Made by a program: the position numbers and the translations under genes. Source: Methylobacterium cerastii (lineage in GTDB: Bacteria > Pseudomonadota > Alphaproteobacteria > Rhizobiales > Beijerinckiaceae). Taken from it: a DNA stretch of 64,000 nt. The notes beneath the pieces were generated by a model. That model was not told the origin of the DNA and searched no databases. It saw nothing but the letters and a program-made list of their open reading frames with translations. The stretch spans positions 104,194-168,193 of the forward strand of contig NZ_BPQG01000036.1 in assembly GCF_022179125.1 (NCBI RefSeq). The letters run 5' to 3'. Below are positions 50,794-60,981 of the stretch, piece after piece (within the stretch, counting starts at the first letter, position 1; the number at the start of each line of letters is the position of its first letter).

Positions 50794-51168
50794 TTACTTC
50801 TTCTTGCCGGCGATCGGCTTCGACTTGCCCTTGCGGGTGCGCGCGTTGGTGTGCGTGCGCTGGCCGCGGACCGGCAGGTTGCGGCGGTGGCGCAGTCCGC
50901 GGTAGCAGCCGAGGTCCATCAGGCGCTTGATGTTCATCGACACGTCGCGGCGCAGGTCGCCCTCGACGAGGTAGTCGCGGTCGATCGTCTCGCGGATCTG
51001 CAGCACCTCGGCGTCGGTGAGCTGGTTCACGCGGCGCTCGGCCGGGATGCCGACCTTCCCCGTGATCTCCTCGGCCTTCTTCGCGCCGATGCCGTGGATG
51101 TACTGGAGCGCGATGACGACGCGCTTGTTGGTCGGGATGTTAACGCCGGCGATACGGGCCAAGGTCAT
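50794..51168 (-). CDS. rpsM: 30S ribosomal protein S13
   Basis: 124 aa; [24 protein letters not shown] and the basic tail [15 protein letters not shown] are typical. It bridges to the large subunit at the head and touches the P-site tRNA. The ATG at 51166-51168 has GGAG upstream. The 256-nt region before it may hold the alpha-operon promoter (51325-51353). Confidence 0.97.
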   Translation of the reverse strand: MTLARIAGVNIPTNKRVVIALQYIHGIGAKKAEEITGKVGIPAERRVNQLTDAEVLQIRETIDRDYLVEGDLRRDVSMNIKRLMDLGCYRGLRHRRNLPVRGQRTHTNARTRKGKSKPIAGKKK

Positions 51169-51324
51169 GCTCCATGTGGCGCGCGGGCGTCCGCCCGGGC
51201 CGTGTGATCGAGAAAGCGCGCGTCCGGTGGAGGCCGGCCCTTGCACGCCCGTCAACGACAAATCGGCCCGCGGCCGCCCCTTTAAGGGCACCTCGGACCA
51301 ACGGCTGTGCAGACGAAGACCGGC

Positions 51325-51353
51325 CTGCTAGCGCGGGCCGATCCCGATGTCAA
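51325..51353 (-). promoter_or_regulatory. putative internal promoter for the alpha operon
   Basis: On the minus strand TTGACA (51348-51353) is an exact -35 consensus, with TAGCAG (51325-51330) 17 nt away as a weak -10. It lies between the small exported-protein gene and rpsM, where an alpha-operon promoter would be expected. Confidence 0.45.
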
Positions 51354-51424
51354 CGGCAGGGACGATAAGAAGCGCCGATCGGACCGGTGCCGAGGCGCCG
51401 GGCTTCGGTGTCCCGGCGGCGACG

Positions 51425-51655
51425 TCAGAAGCGCTGGCTGAGCTGGCGGCAATAGCCGCCGTTGTCACGAAAGCCCGCCGGGCAGCGCCGAACGCAGGCT
51501 CCGGCCGCGAACTTCAACGGCGGCCGGCACATCCGGCCCGTCGTGCGCCGCTCGTATTGGTACGACTGCGCCGGGCCGGCGAACGCCGTCACCGGCGCGA
51601 GACCCACCGTCAACGTCAGAGTGGCGAGGAACGCCCGGGCCGAATGAGAGATCAT
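51425..51655 (-). CDS. small exported cysteine-containing protein between adk and rpsM
   Basis: 76 aa. Signal peptide (AFLATLTLTVGLAPVTAFA, cut near 26) and a short mature part with four Cys (RMCRPPLKFAAGACVRRCPAGF, RDNGGYCRQLSQRF) that could pair twice. No homologous family is recognised. The ATG at 51653-51655 has AGGA about 12 nt upstream. It lies 26 nt after adk and is not a standard gene of this operon. Confidence 0.65.
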   Translation of the reverse strand: MISHSARAFLATLTLTVGLAPVTAFAGPAQSYQYERRTTGRMCRPPLKFAAGACVRRCPAGFRDNGGYCRQLSQRF

Positions 51656-51681
51656 GGTCGCGGGTCCTGGAGATAAGAACG

Positions 51682-52284
51682 TCAGGAGGTTACGCCTTCC
51701 CGATGCGACTCGAGGATCGTCATCAACGATTCCGTCACCGACCCGATCGGTGCCATGCCGTCCACCGTCTCGAGCATCCCGGCACGCTCGTAATAGGCCG
51801 AGAGCGGCGCGGTCTGGATGCGGTAGGCTTCAAGCCGGGAAGCAAACACCTCCGGCGTGTCGTCCTTGCGCACCGGCTGCCCGCGGGCCGCCGTCTCCTC
51901 GGCGCGCTTGGCGATGCGGCCGACCAGGGCCGCCTCGTCGACCTTGAACTCGATCACGGTCGAGAGCCGCAGGCCCTTTTCCTTCAGCATCACGTCGAGG
52001 GCCTTGGCCTGCTCGACGGTGCGGGGGAACCCGTCGAGGATGAAGCCGCCGCGCGCGTCAGGCTCTTCGATCCGGTCCGCGACGATCCCGACGACGATCG
52101 CATCGGACACGAGCCCGCCGCTCTCCATCACCGCCTTCGCCTGAAGGCCGACCGGGGTGCCGGCCGCGACCGCGGCCCGCAGCATGTCGCCGGTGGAGAG
52201 TTGCGGGATGCCGAACCGCGCGACGATCCGCTCGGACTGTGTCCCCTTCCCCGCGCCGGGTGGTCCGAGCAGAATGATCCGCAT
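51682..52284 (-). CDS. adk: adenylate kinase, short-lid form
   Basis: 200 aa. Walker [24 protein letters not shown], and a short LID without Zn-cysteines ([20 protein letters not shown]). It interconverts ATP + AMP and 2 ADP. Start at ATG 52282-52284, GAGGA upstream. Co-directional with secY (178 nt gap), the usual place. Confidence 0.96.
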   Translation of the reverse strand: MRIILLGPPGAGKGTQSERIVARFGIPQLSTGDMLRAAVAAGTPVGLQAKAVMESGGLVSDAIVVGIVADRIEEPDARGGFILDGFPRTVEQAKALDVMLKEKGLRLSTVIEFKVDEAALVGRIAKRAEETAARGQPVRKDDTPEVFASRLEAYRIQTAPLSAYYERAGMLETVDGMAPIGSVTESLMTILESHREGVTS

Positions 52285-52462
52285 TGGCGTTGTCCTCGTC
52301 CCTGCCCGTCTCTCAGGGCTCGGTGCCGTGCGGCGATGCCTTGGCGACATCGTTCCGCGTCGGGGTCGTCTTGTAGCGGCTTCCACCGGGCGGGCGAGCG
52401 ACAAATCGCCGTCCGCCCGTCATTCCGGCGATTGTGTCTCTCGTGTCGCCGAACGCGGCCGT

Positions 52463-53806
52463 TCAGCGCCGTCGCTGGGTCGTCGAAGCACCGCGCAGCT
52501 TGGCCTTCTTCACGAGGCCCTCGTACTGGTGCGCCATCAGATGCCCGTGGATCTGGGCCACCGTGTCCATCGTCACCGAGACCACGATGAGCAGCGACGT
52601 GCCGCCGAAGCCGAGGCTCGCCGAGGCGTAGGAGGCGATGATCTCGGGCACCAGGCAGACGAAGGTGAGGTAGAGGGCGCCGATCAGGGTGATGCGCGTC
52701 AGAACCTTGTCGATGAAGGCGGCGGTGCGCTCGCCCGGGCGGATGCCCGGGATGAAGCCGCCATGCTTCTTCAGGTTGTCTGCGGTCTCCTGCGGGTTGA
52801 ACACGACCGCGGTGTAGAAGAACGCGAAGAAGATGATCAGCGCCGCGTAGAGCGCCATGTAGAGCGGCCGCCCGTGGCCGAGATAAGTCGTCACCGTCGA
52901 GAGGAAGCCCGTGCCCTGGTTGGCCGAGAAGCTCGCCACGGTAGCCGGCAGCAGCAGCAGCGACGAGGCGAAGATCGGCGGGATCACGCCCGAGGTGTTG
53001 AGCTTCAGCGGCAGGAACGAGGTCTGGCCCTCGTACATTCGGTTGCCGACCTGGCGCTTCGGGTAGTTGATCAGAAGGCGGCGCTGGGCGCGCTCCATGA
53101 ACACGATGAAGTAGACGAGGCCGATCGCGGCGACGCCGACGCCGAGGATCACCGCAGAGGACAGCGCGCCGGTGCGCGACAGCTCGAGCGCGCCGATGAT
53201 GGCGGTCGGCAGGTGGGCGACGATGCCGGCGAAGATGATCAGCGACGAGCCGTTGCCGATGCCGCGCGAGGTGATCTGCTCGCCGATCCACATCAGGAAC
53301 AGCGTGCCGCCGGTCAGCGTGATCACGGTGGAGGCGAGGAAGAACGGGCCGGGATCGATCGCCGCGCTCGAGCTCTGTAGCCCCACGGCGATGCCCCAGG
53401 ACTGGACCAGCGCCAGCACTACGGTGAGGTAGCGGGTGTACTGGTTGATGACCTTCCGGCCGGACTCGCCCTCCTTCTTCAGCGTCTCGAGGCTCGGGAT
53501 CACCGAGGTGAGGAGCTGGATGATGATCGAGGCCGAGATGTAGGGCATGATGTTGAGCGCGAAGATCGCCATGCGCTCCACGGCACCGCCGGAGAACATG
53601 TTGAACAGCCCGAGCACGCCGCCGGCTTGGCTCTGGAAGTTCCGCGCGAACTGCTCCGGATCGATGCCGGGGATCGGGATGTAGGTCCCGAGCCGGAACA
53701 CCACGAGTGCACCCAAGGTGAACCAGATGCGCTTCTTGAGCTCATCGGCCTTGGCGATGGCACCGAAATTGAGGTTCGCGGCGAGCTGCTCGGCGGCTGA
53801 GGCCAT
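52463..53806 (-). CDS. secY: preprotein translocase SecY
   Basis: 447 aa, ten transmembrane helices. Plug and pore region, IIQLLTSVIPSLETLKKEGE, and the second cytosolic loop RRLLINYPKRQVGNRMYEGQ are typical. Central channel of SecYEG, on which FtsY also acts. 137 nt after rplO. Confidence 0.97.
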   Translation of the reverse strand: MASAAEQLAANLNFGAIAKADELKKRIWFTLGALVVFRLGTYIPIPGIDPEQFARNFQSQAGGVLGLFNMFSGGAVERMAIFALNIMPYISASIIIQLLTSVIPSLETLKKEGESGRKVINQYTRYLTVVLALVQSWGIAVGLQSSSAAIDPGPFFLASTVITLTGGTLFLMWIGEQITSRGIGNGSSLIIFAGIVAHLPTAIIGALELSRTGALSSAVILGVGVAAIGLVYFIVFMERAQRRLLINYPKRQVGNRMYEGQTSFLPLKLNTSGVIPPIFASSLLLLPATVASFSANQGTGFLSTVTTYLGHGRPLYMALYAALIIFFAFFYTAVVFNPQETADNLKKHGGFIPGIRPGERTAAFIDKVLTRITLIGALYLTFVCLVPEIIASYASASLGFGGTSLLIVVSVTMDTVAQIHGHLMAHQYEGLVKKAKLRGASTTQRRR

Positions 53807-53943
53807 GGCCTGTGTCCTGATGATGGGTCACGAGGGTGCCGCGGGGCATCCCTGAAAACGGGAGCGGCGGCCACATGCGAGGTCGCATGGGCCGCCGCTC
53901 GAGGCTTCGACTTAAGGGGTCGGTGACGGAGAGGCAACCGCGC

Positions 53944-54468
53944 TCAGGCGGTCGCCTCGCCCTTGCCGCCCAAGTCCTTGCCGCCCTTGCCGCGGACCGA
54001 GACGCCGGCGCCGTAGGCGACGACGACGCTGCCGCCGGCCTTCTCGACCGCTTCGACCGCCGACTTCGACGCCCGGGTCACCTCGAAGGCGACCTTCGCG
54101 GTGAGCTCGCCGACACCGAGCAGCTTCACGCCGTCACGGGGACGGGCGATGATCCCGGCCTGGACCAAGGCCCCGACCGTCACGGTCGCGGCGCCGTCGA
54201 GACGGCCCGCGTCGATCGCCTGCTGGACGCGGCCGACGTTCACCTCGTTGAGGTCGGTCGAGTACAGGTTGTTGAAGCCGCGCTTCGGCAGGCGACGGTG
54301 AAGCGGCATCTGGCCGCCCTCGAAGCCCTTGATGGCCACGCCGGTCCGGGCCTTCTGACCCTTCACGCCGCGCCCTGCGGTCTTGCCCTTACCGGAGCCG
54401 ATGCCCCGGCCGACGCGCATCCGGTTCTTGGTTGCGCCTTCGTTGTCGCGGATTTCGTTGAGCTTCAT
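53944..54468 (-). CDS. rplO: 50S ribosomal protein L15
   Basis: 174 aa. [24 protein letters not shown] and the C-terminal Lys-rich tail. L15 is a late assembly protein near 23S rRNA domains. Slightly long because of a Gly/Lys-rich C-terminus ([15 protein letters not shown]). Confidence 0.97.
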   Translation of the reverse strand: MKLNEIRDNEGATKNRMRVGRGIGSGKGKTAGRGVKGQKARTGVAIKGFEGGQMPLHRRLPKRGFNNLYSTDLNEVNVGRVQQAIDAGRLDGAATVTVGALVQAGIIARPRDGVKLLGVGELTAKVAFEVTRASKSAVEAVEKAGGSVVVAYGAGVSVRGKGGKDLGGKGEATA

Positions 54469-54478
54469 CGCGCCCTCC

Positions 54479-54670
54479 TCAAGCCGCGTCGTCGAGGACG
54501 CGCACGAGATGCGCGACCTTTCGGATCATGCCGCGAACGGCGGGGGTGTCTTCGAGCTCGGAGATACGGTGAAGCTTGTTCAGCTTCAGGCCCACCAGCG
54601 TCTGACGCTGGGAGGCCTCGCGGCGGATCGGCGAACCGATCTGCTCGACGCGGACAGTCTTGCTAGCCAT
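54479..54670 (-). CDS. rpmD: 50S ribosomal protein L30
   Basis: 63 aa, [20 protein letters not shown] and [20 protein letters not shown] are typical. 10-12 nt from both neighbours, part of the spc operon. Confidence 0.97.
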   Translation of the reverse strand: MASKTVRVEQIGSPIRREASQRQTLVGLKLNKLHRISELEDTPAVRGMIRKVAHLVRVLDDAA

Positions 54671-54682
54671 GCTGCCCTCCCC

Positions 54683-55270
54683 TTACGCGACTGCGGCTTC
54701 GGACTGGTCGGACGGGTCCGCATCGGTGCGCCGCGCCTGGAGCGTGGACACCTTGAGACCGCGACGACCGGCGACGGAGCGCGGGCTGTCCTCGTTCTTG
54801 AGCGCCTCGAAGGTGGCGCGCACGAGGTTGTAGGGGTTCGAGGAGCCGAGGCTCTTGGCCACGACGTCCTGCATGCCCAGCGTCTCGAAGACGGCGCGCA
54901 TCGGGCCGCCGGCGATGATGCCGGTACCCTGGGGCGCCGCGCGGAGGATCACCTTGCCGGCGCCGTGACGGCCCTGCACGTCGTGGTGCAGCGTCCGGCC
55001 CTCGCGGAGCGAGATGCGGACGAGGCCGCGCTTGGCGGCTTCCGTCGCCTTGCGGATCGCCTCGGGGACTTCGCGAGCCTTGCCGTGGCCGAAGCCGACG
55101 CGGCCCTTCTGGTCGCCGACGACGACGAGGGCGGCGAAGCCGAAGCGACGGCCACCCTTCACCACCTTGGCGACGCGGTTGATGTGGACGAGCTTGTCCA
55201 CGAACTCGCTGTCGCGCTCCTCGCGATCGTCGCGGCGGCCGCGGCCACCGCCTTCACGTTCACGTGCCAT
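54683..55270 (-). CDS. rpsE: 30S ribosomal protein S5
   Basis: 195 aa with the double-stranded RNA-binding S5 domain ([20 protein letters not shown]) and C-terminal [20 protein letters not shown]. The N-terminus is Gly/Arg-rich. Affects decoding fidelity. 12 nt before rpmD. Confidence 0.97.
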   Translation of the reverse strand: MAREREGGGRGRRDDREERDSEFVDKLVHINRVAKVVKGGRRFGFAALVVVGDQKGRVGFGHGKAREVPEAIRKATEAAKRGLVRISLREGRTLHHDVQGRHGAGKVILRAAPQGTGIIAGGPMRAVFETLGMQDVVAKSLGSSNPYNLVRATFEALKNEDSPRSVAGRRGLKVSTLQARRTDADPSDQSEAAVA

Positions 55271-55366
55271 GTTGTTCCCGTTTCATCTCACTGGCGCAGG
55301 CGGCGGGCCCGCTCGCTTGATTCGTCATCGACGGAGGCGGGCGAGCCGCCTCCGCACCGCCGAGAT

Positions 55367-55729
55367 TTAGAAGTCGAGGCCACCCTCGCGGGCGGCGTCG
55401 GCCAGAGCCTTGATCCGGCCGTGGTACTGGTAGCCCGAGCGGTCGAACACGACCTTCGAGACGCCGGCAGCCTTGGCGCGCTCGGCGACGAGCTTGCCGA
55501 CTGCGGACGCGGCGGCGATGTCGGCGCCGGTCTTCAGGTCGGCGCGCAGGCCCTTGTCGATCGACGAGGCGGCAGCGAGCGTGACGCCCGCCGCATCATC
55601 GATGACCTGGACGTAGATCTGCTTCGACGAGCGGAACACCGACAGGCGCGGCCGGCCGTTGGCCGAGGCGCGGAGCGCCCGGCGCACCCGCGCCTTGCGG
55701 CGGTCGAGGGCTTCGAGTTTGCGTGACAT
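55367..55729 (-). CDS. rplR: 50S ribosomal protein L18
   Basis: 120 aa; [20 protein letters not shown] and the C-terminal [20 protein letters not shown] are standard. Binds 5S rRNA with L5. 96 nt before rpsE. Confidence 0.97.
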   Translation of the reverse strand: MSRKLEALDRRKARVRRALRASANGRPRLSVFRSSKQIYVQVIDDAAGVTLAAASSIDKGLRADLKTGADIAAASAVGKLVAERAKAAGVSKVVFDRSGYQYHGRIKALADAAREGGLDF

Positions 55730-55741
55730 GTCTCAGCCCCC

Positions 55742-56275
55742 TTACTTCTTCTTGCCTTCCTTGCGGAAGATGAACTCGCCGGCGTACTTGACGCCCTTGC
55801 CCTTGTAGGGCTCGGGGCCGCGGTAGTCGCGGATTTCCGCGGCGACCTGGCCGACGACCTGGCGGTCGATGCCGGAGATGGTGATCTCCGTCGGCTTGGG
55901 CGTCACGATCGTGATGCCGGCCGGGATCTGGTACTCGATGTCGTGGCTGTACCCGAGCGAGAGCTTGAGCGCCTTGCCGGCCATCGCGGCGCGATAGCCG
56001 ACGCCGGTGATCTCGAGCTTCTTCTCGAAGCCCTTGGACACGCCCTCGACGAGGTTCGCGACCTGGGCCCGCGAGGTGCCCCAGAGCGAACGGGCCGCCT
56101 TGGACTGGTCCTTCGGGGTCACCGTGACGGCGCCGTCCTCCAACGCCACCAGGACGAGCGAGGGAACCACGAACTCGAGCTCGCCCTTCGAGCCCTTCAT
56201 CTTCACCGTCTGACCCGTGACCGACGCCGTGACGCCGGCCGGAACGGGGACGGGCTTCTTGCCTACGCGAGACAT
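55742..56275 (-). CDS. rplF: 50S ribosomal protein L6
   Basis: 177 aa; two similar halves, [15 protein letters not shown] start and the C-terminal [15 protein letters not shown]. Near the factor-binding site of the 50S subunit. 12 nt before rplR. Confidence 0.97.
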   Translation of the reverse strand: MSRVGKKPVPVPAGVTASVTGQTVKMKGSKGELEFVVPSLVLVALEDGAVTVTPKDQSKAARSLWGTSRAQVANLVEGVSKGFEKKLEITGVGYRAAMAGKALKLSLGYSHDIEYQIPAGITIVTPKPTEITISGIDRQVVGQVAAEIRDYRGPEPYKGKGVKYAGEFIFRKEGKKK

Positions 56276-56298
56276 CTGCCTCTCTCCTTATCCGGGGA

Positions 56299-56694
56299 TC
56301 AGAACACCTTGCAGAGCACTTCACCGCCGACGTTGCGCTCGCGCGCCTCGTGGTCGGCCATGACGCCCTGCGGGGTGGACACGATGGTGACGCCGAGGCC
56401 GTCGGCGACGCGCGGCAGGTCTCCGACGGCCGAGTAGACGCGGCGGCCGGGCTTCGACACGCGCTGGATCGAGCGGATGACGGGCTGGCCGTCATAGTAC
56501 TTCAGCTCGATCGCGAACTCCGTCCGGCCGTTGCCGAGGTCGGTGGTCGCGAAGTCGCGGATGTAGCCTTCCGACTTCAGCACGTTCAGGACGTTGGCGC
56601 GCAGGCGTGAGCCGGGCGTCGAGACCACGTTGCGACGGCGCATCTGGCCGTTGCGGATGCGGGTGAGCATATCGCCCACGGGATCGTTGACCAT
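56299..56694 (-). CDS. rpsH: 30S ribosomal protein S8
   Basis: 131 aa; [20 protein letters not shown] and [19 protein letters not shown] present; the C-terminal [11 protein letters not shown] is normal. Binds 16S helix 21; in E. coli S8 also represses the spc operon. Confidence 0.97.
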   Translation of the reverse strand: MVNDPVGDMLTRIRNGQMRRRNVVSTPGSRLRANVLNVLKSEGYIRDFATTDLGNGRTEFAIELKYYDGQPVIRSIQRVSKPGRRVYSAVGDLPRVADGLGVTIVSTPQGVMADHEARERNVGGEVLCKVF

Positions 56695-56704
56695 GGGTGC
56701 CTCC

Positions 56705-57010
56705 TTACCAGCTCGACTTGACGAGGCCCGGGATCAGACCCCGGTTCCCGAGCTCGCGCAGTGCGATGCGCGAGACGCCCATCTTGCGGTAGTAGGCACG
56801 CGGCCGGCCGGTGATCTCGCACCGGTTGCGGACGCGGGTCGGCGACGAGTTGCGGGGAAGCTCCGCGAGCTTGAGGCGCGCCTCGAAGCGCTCCTCCATC
56901 TCGAGGGACTCGTCGTTGGCGGTCGCGAGCAGGGCCGAGCGCTTCGCAGCGAAGCGCTTGACCAGCTCCTTCCGGTGGTTGTTCTGTTCGACTGAACTCT
57001 TCTTTGCCAT
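56705..57010 (-). CDS. rpsN: 30S ribosomal protein S14 (zinc-free type)
   Basis: 101 aa, the long form without the CxxC-CxxC zinc motif (only one Cys, [14 protein letters not shown]). Binds 16S rRNA at the head. 10 nt before rpsH. Confidence 0.97.
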   Translation of the reverse strand: MAKKSSVEQNNHRKELVKRFAAKRSALLATANDESLEMEERFEARLKLAELPRNSSPTRVRNRCEITGRPRAYYRKMGVSRIALRELGNRGLIPGLVKSSW

Positions 57011-57053
57011 TGTCTATCCTCCGGTGTCCGCGTCTAGGTGCCCCGAGGGACGC

Positions 57054-57620
57054 CTACTGCCGGAACGGGAATTGGAAGGCGGCCAGCAGAGCGCGGGCCT
57101 CCTCGTCGGTGGTGGCGGTGGTGGCGACGACGATGTCCATGCCCCAGGTCTGCTCGGCCTTGTCGTACGAGATCTCCGGGAACACGAGGTGTTCCTTGAG
57201 CCCGAGGGCGTAGTTGCCGCGGCCGTCGAACGACTTCGGGTTCAGGCCGCGGAAGTCGCGGACGCGCGGCAGCGCGATCGTGACCAGGCGGTCCATGAAC
57301 TCGTACATCTTCTGGCGGCGCAGGGTGACCTTGCAGCCGATCGGCATGCCCTCGCGGACCTTGAAGGTCGCGATCGGCTTGCGGGCCTTGGTGATCACCG
57401 GCTTCTGGCCGGCGATCAGCGCCAAGTCGCCGGCGGCGACGGCGGCCTTCTTGGAGTCGGCGGTGGACTCGCCGACGCCCATGTTGATGACGATCTTGTC
57501 GATCCGGGGAACCTGCATCGGGTTCTTGTAGCCGAACTGCTCGATGAGCTTCTGGCGGATGACTTCGTCGTAGTGGGTGCGCAGGCGCGGGACGTAGGCG
57601 TCCTTGTTGGCCTCAGCCAT
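57054..57620 (-). CDS. rplE: 50S ribosomal protein L5
   Basis: 188 aa; [19 protein letters not shown] and [19 protein letters not shown] are typical. Binds 5S rRNA and P-site tRNA. 8 nt overlap with rplX. Confidence 0.97.
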   Translation of the reverse strand: MAEANKDAYVPRLRTHYDEVIRQKLIEQFGYKNPMQVPRIDKIVINMGVGESTADSKKAAVAAGDLALIAGQKPVITKARKPIATFKVREGMPIGCKVTLRRQKMYEFMDRLVTIALPRVRDFRGLNPKSFDGRGNYALGLKEHLVFPEISYDKAEQTWGMDIVVATTATTDEEARALLAAFQFPFRQ

Positions 57621-57927
57621 CGATCTGGTCCCCCGTGGACTTGGCGAAGCGGACCTTGCGACCGTCTTCGAGGATGCGGAAACCCACGCGGGTCGGCTTG
57701 CCGTTCGCGTCCTGCAACGCGAGGTTCGAGAGCTGGATCGCGGCCTCCTTGGAGATGATGCCGCCTTCCTGGCTCTGGGACTGCTTCTGGTGCTTCTTCA
57801 CCAGGTTGATCCCGCGGACGAGCGCCTTGTCGTCCTTCGGCATCACCTGGATGACCTCGCCGGAGCGACCGGAGTCGCGACCGGTGAGGACGACGACCGT
57901 GTCGCCCTTCTTGATCTTGGCTGCCAT
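57613..57927 (-). CDS. rplX: 50S ribosomal protein L24
   Basis: 104 aa with the KOW motif ([20 protein letters not shown]). An early assembly protein. Its ATG shares one base with the rplN stop, and its end overlaps rplE. Confidence 0.97.
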   Translation of the reverse strand: MAAKIKKGDTVVVLTGRDSGRSGEVIQVMPKDDKALVRGINLVKKHQKQSQSQEGGIISKEAAIQLSNLALQDANGKPTRVGFRILEDGRKVRFAKSTGDQIDG

Positions 57928-58295
57928 CACAGCACCTCCGGAGCCAGCGAGATGATCTTCATGTGGTTGCGGGCGCGCAGTTCGCGCGGCACCGGCCCGA
58001 AGATGCGGGTCCCGATCGGCTCCTTCTGGTTGTTGATCAGAACGGCCGCGTTCTTGTCGAAGCGGATCACCGAACCGTCGGGACGCTTCACTTCCTTGGC
58101 GGTCCGCACGACCACCGCCTTCATGACGTCGCCCTTCTTGACGCGGCCGCGCGGGATCGCCTCCTTGATGGACACGACGATGATGTCGCCCACGCCGGCA
58201 TAGCGCCGCTTCGACCCGCCGAGGACCTTGATGCACATCACGCGACGCGCACCAGAGTTGTCGGCGACGTCCAGATTCGTCTGCATCTGGATCAC
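57927..58295 (-). CDS. rplN: 50S ribosomal protein L14
   Basis: 122 aa; [20 protein letters not shown] is the classic start and the end ([16 protein letters not shown]) is standard. Forms inter-subunit bridges. Preceded by the 298-nt structured gap. Confidence 0.98.
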   Translation of the reverse strand: MIQMQTNLDVADNSGARRVMCIKVLGGSKRRYAGVGDIIVVSIKEAIPRGRVKKGDVMKAVVVRTAKEVKRPDGSVIRFDKNAAVLINNQKEPIGTRIFGPVPRELRARNHMKIISLAPEVL

Positions 58296-58593
58296 AGGAG
58301 TGACCTTTCCTTGTTTCAGGCGGGTTTCCGCACACGGGCGGTATTGCCCGGCGGACGACGCCTGATGGGGATCTGATGTCCCCGGCTCATATAACAGACC
58401 GCGCTATCGGCGCTTTTTCAGCGCCGGCGCGGTCACCGCAGTCGATGGGGAACCGGAGAACCGGTCACCGCTGATCTGTCGCGAAGAAAGGTCGCCTACA
58501 GCAAGGCGACGATTCGTGCAAGCTCTACGGGCAGGAGCACGGAGGGTCTCATCGGGCGCGCGTACGCGCTCGACGGGTGTTGGGTCGGTGGCC
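58296..58593. other. 298-nt structured gap between rpsQ and rplN
   Basis: No coding frame is credible. The region holds a long hairpin at 58397-58434 (GACCGCGC + CGGCGCT paired with AGCGCCG + GCGCGGTC, TTTTC loop), a small one at 58452-58465 (ACCGG/CCGGT), a third at 58491-58510 (GTCGCCT/AGGCGAC), and a direct repeat CGGTCACCGC (58430-58439, 58462-58471). In most relatives rpsQ and rplN are close neighbours (from memory). It may hold a promoter, a processing site or a ribosomal-protein binding leader. Confidence 0.7.
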
Positions 58594-58857
58594 TCAGGCC
58601 GCCGCGGGAGCCTCGGCCTGGGCGGCGTCGCCCTCGACGAGCTTCCAGGTCTTGGTCTTCGAGAAGGGCCGGCACTCCTCGATGAACACCGTAGCCCCGA
58701 CCTTGGCGGCGTTCGCCTCGTCGTGAGCGTGGTAGTTCTTCGAGCGGCGGACGGTCTTCTTCATCACCGGGTGGGTGAAGCGACGCTCCACCTTGACGAC
58801 GATGGTCTTCTCGCCCTTGTCGCTGACGACGACGCCCTGCAATACGCGCTTCGGCAT
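58594..58857 (-). CDS. rpsQ: 30S ribosomal protein S17
   Basis: 87 aa; [20 protein letters not shown] and the OB-fold pattern are standard. Early 16S binder. The C-terminus is Ala/Glu-rich ([13 protein letters not shown]). Last gene before the gap. Confidence 0.97.
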   Translation of the reverse strand: MPKRVLQGVVVSDKGEKTIVVKVERRFTHPVMKKTVRRSKNYHAHDEANAAKVGATVFIEECRPFSKTKTWKLVEGDAAQAEAPAAA

Positions 58858-58868
58858 GATAAAACTCC

Positions 58869-59084
58869 TCAGGCCGACGTCGCCTGCAGCGTCTTCTGAC
58901 GCTGCAGGGTGCGGACGCGGGCGATGTCGCGACGGACTTCGCGGACGCGGGCGACGTTCTCGAGCTGGCCAGTGGCCCCCTGGAAGCGCAGGTTGAACTG
59001 CTCCTTCTTGAGGTTCAGGAGCTCGTCGCTCAGCTGATCGGGCGACAGGGCGGCGAGATCCGACTGTCTCTGTGACGACTTCAT
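58869..59084 (-). CDS. rpmC: 50S ribosomal protein L29
   Basis: 71 aa; [18 protein letters not shown] is diagnostic. Lies at the exit tunnel near the SRP and trigger factor docking site. 11-12 nt from its neighbours. Confidence 0.97.
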   Translation of the reverse strand: MKSSQRQSDLAALSPDQLSDELLNLKKEQFNLRFQGATGQLENVARVREVRRDIARVRTLQRQKTLQATSA

Positions 59085-59096
59085 GATCTGCCTCCC

Positions 59097-59510
59097 TTAG
59101 TCGGCGATGCGTTGCACGACGCGCGTGCGGATAGGCAGCTTGGCGGCGCCCAGACGGAGCGCCTCCTTTGCGATGTCCTCGGCGACGCCGTCGACCTCGA
59201 ACATGATGCGGCCCGGGTGGACGCGGGCGGCCCAGTACTCGGGTGCGCCCTTACCGGAGCCCATGCGGACTTCGGTCGGCTTCGACGTGACCGGAACGTC
59301 GGGGAAGATCCGGATCCAGACCCGGCCCTGACGCTTCATCTCACGGGTGATCGCGCGGCGGGCCGCCTCGATCTGGCGTGCGGTGATGCGCTCTGGCTCC
59401 ACCGCCTTCAGGCCGAACTGGCCGAAATTCAGGTCGAAGCCGCCCTTGGCCGCACCGGAGATGCGACCTTTGAACTGCTTACGAAACCGGGTCTTCTTGG
59501 GTTGCAACAT
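59097..59510 (-). CDS. rplP: 50S ribosomal protein L16
   Basis: 137 aa; [17 protein letters not shown] and [16 protein letters not shown] are typical. Contacts A-site tRNA. 48 nt after rpsC. Confidence 0.97.
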   Translation of the reverse strand: MLQPKKTRFRKQFKGRISGAAKGGFDLNFGQFGLKAVEPERITARQIEAARRAITREMKRQGRVWIRIFPDVPVTSKPTEVRMGSGKGAPEYWAARVHPGRIMFEVDGVAEDIAKEALRLGAAKLPIRTRVVQRIAD

Positions 59511-59558
59511 GGCAGCCTCTCAACACCTTCCTTGGCTCGGGGGTCGACGATCGCGCGG

Positions 59559-60299
59559 TTAGGCGTGATCGCGGCGACCGCGACCGCGGTCACCCTCGCC
59601 GTCGCGCTCGCGACGACCGCCCGAACGGCCGCCCTCTTCCTGCGCCTTCTTATCCTGCGCCATCGGGTCGTGCTCGAGGATCTCGCCCTTGAACACCCAG
59701 ACCTTGATGCCGCACGTTCCGTAGGTCGTGAACGCGGTCGCCGTGCCGTAGTCGACGTCGGCGCGCAGCGTATGCAGGGGCACGCGGCCCTCGCGGTACC
59801 ATTCCTGGCGGGCGATCTCGGCGCCGCCGAGACGACCGGAGCAGTTGATCCGGATGCCCTCGGCGCCGAGGCGCATGGCGGACTGCACGGCGCGCTTCAT
59901 GGCGCGACGGAAGGCGACGCGGCGCTCGAGCTGCTGGGCGATCGAGTCGGCCACCAGCACGGCGTCGATCTCGGGCTTCCGCACCTCGACGATGTTGATG
60001 GTCACGTCGGCCTTGGTCATGGTGTTGACCAGCTTGCGCAGCTTCTCGATGTCGGCGCCCTTCTTGCCGATCACCACGCCCGGACGACCCGAGTGGATGG
60101 TGACGCGGCACTTCCGGTGCGGACGCTCGATGACGATCTTCGAGACCGCCGCCTGCTTGAGCTGCTTCATGAGGGCGGCGCGGATCGCGACGTCCTCGTG
60201 CATCAGCTTCACGTATTCTGTCTTGCCGGCGAACCAGCGGGAATCCCAGGTCCGGTTGATGCCGAGCCGGAGACCGATCGGGTTGACTTTCTGACCCAT
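59559..60299 (-). CDS. rpsC: 30S ribosomal protein S3
   Basis: 246 aa. KH domain ([20 protein letters not shown]) and the C-terminal domain with helicase-related basic residues; the tail is Arg/Gly/Glu-rich ([18 protein letters not shown]). At the mRNA entry. 10 nt after rplV. Confidence 0.97.
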   Translation of the reverse strand: MGQKVNPIGLRLGINRTWDSRWFAGKTEYVKLMHEDVAIRAALMKQLKQAAVSKIVIERPHRKCRVTIHSGRPGVVIGKKGADIEKLRKLVNTMTKADVTINIVEVRKPEIDAVLVADSIAQQLERRVAFRRAMKRAVQSAMRLGAEGIRINCSGRLGGAEIARQEWYREGRVPLHTLRADVDYGTATAFTTYGTCGIKVWVFKGEILEHDPMAQDKKAQEEGGRSGGRRERDGEGDRGRGRRDHA

Positions 60300-60309
60300 C
60301 AGATTCTCC

Positions 60310-60696
60310 TCAGGCCGCTTCGGCGGTGCGGACTTCGCGAACCACGATGGTGAGGTTCGAGAAAGGCTTCAGGATGCGCGCGCCGCGACCGCGGGCGCGG
60401 GCGTGGAAGCGCTTCAGGACCAGCGCCTTGCCCACGAAGGCCTGGGTGACGACGAGGTCGTCGACGTCCAGGTCGTGGTTGTTCTCGGCGTTGGCGATCG
60501 CGCTCTCGAGGCACTTCTTGACCTCGGTCGAGATGCGCTTGCGGGAGAACTCGAGGTCGGCGAGGGCCGACTCGACCTTCTTGCCGCGGATCATCTGCGC
60601 GACGAGGTTGAGCTTCTGGGGCGAGACACGGAGCATCCGTGCGACGGCCTTGGCCTCGTTCTCGGGCAGCGCGCGGGGGGTGGCTTGCTTGCCCAT
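60310..60696 (-). CDS. rplV: 50S ribosomal protein L22
   Basis: 128 aa; [20 protein letters not shown] and the beta-hairpin segment [19 protein letters not shown], which lines the exit tunnel and affects macrolide sensitivity. Only 1 nt from rpsS. Confidence 0.97.
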   Translation of the reverse strand: MGKQATPRALPENEAKAVARMLRVSPQKLNLVAQMIRGKKVESALADLEFSRKRISTEVKKCLESAIANAENNHDLDVDDLVVTQAFVGKALVLKRFHARARGRGARILKPFSNLTIVVREVRTAEAA

Positions 60697-60697
60697 G

Positions 60698-60976
60698 TCA
60701 GCGCCTCTTCGCCTTCTTGTCGGCCGCGTGGCCGTGGAAGGTGCGGGTCGGCGAGAACTCGCCGAACTTGTGACCGACCATTTCCTCGGAAACGTAGACC
60801 GGAATGTGCTTCTGTCCATTGTGCACACCGAAGGTGAGCCCGATGAACTGCGGCAGGATGGTGGAGCGACGGCTCCAGATCTTGATGACCTCGTTCCGGC
60901 TCGACCCGCGAGCCGCCTCGGCCTTCTTGAAGAGGTAGCCGTCGACGAACGGCCCCTTCCAGAGTGAGCGTGCCAT
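60698..60976 (-). CDS. rpsS: 30S ribosomal protein S19
   Basis: 92 aa; [15 protein letters not shown] and [20 protein letters not shown] are standard. Head of the small subunit with S13. 5 nt after rplB. Confidence 0.98.
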   Translation of the reverse strand: MARSLWKGPFVDGYLFKKAEAARGSSRNEVIKIWSRRSTILPQFIGLTFGVHNGQKHIPVYVSEEMVGHKFGEFSPTRTFHGHAADKKAKRR

Positions 60977-60981
60977 GATGG

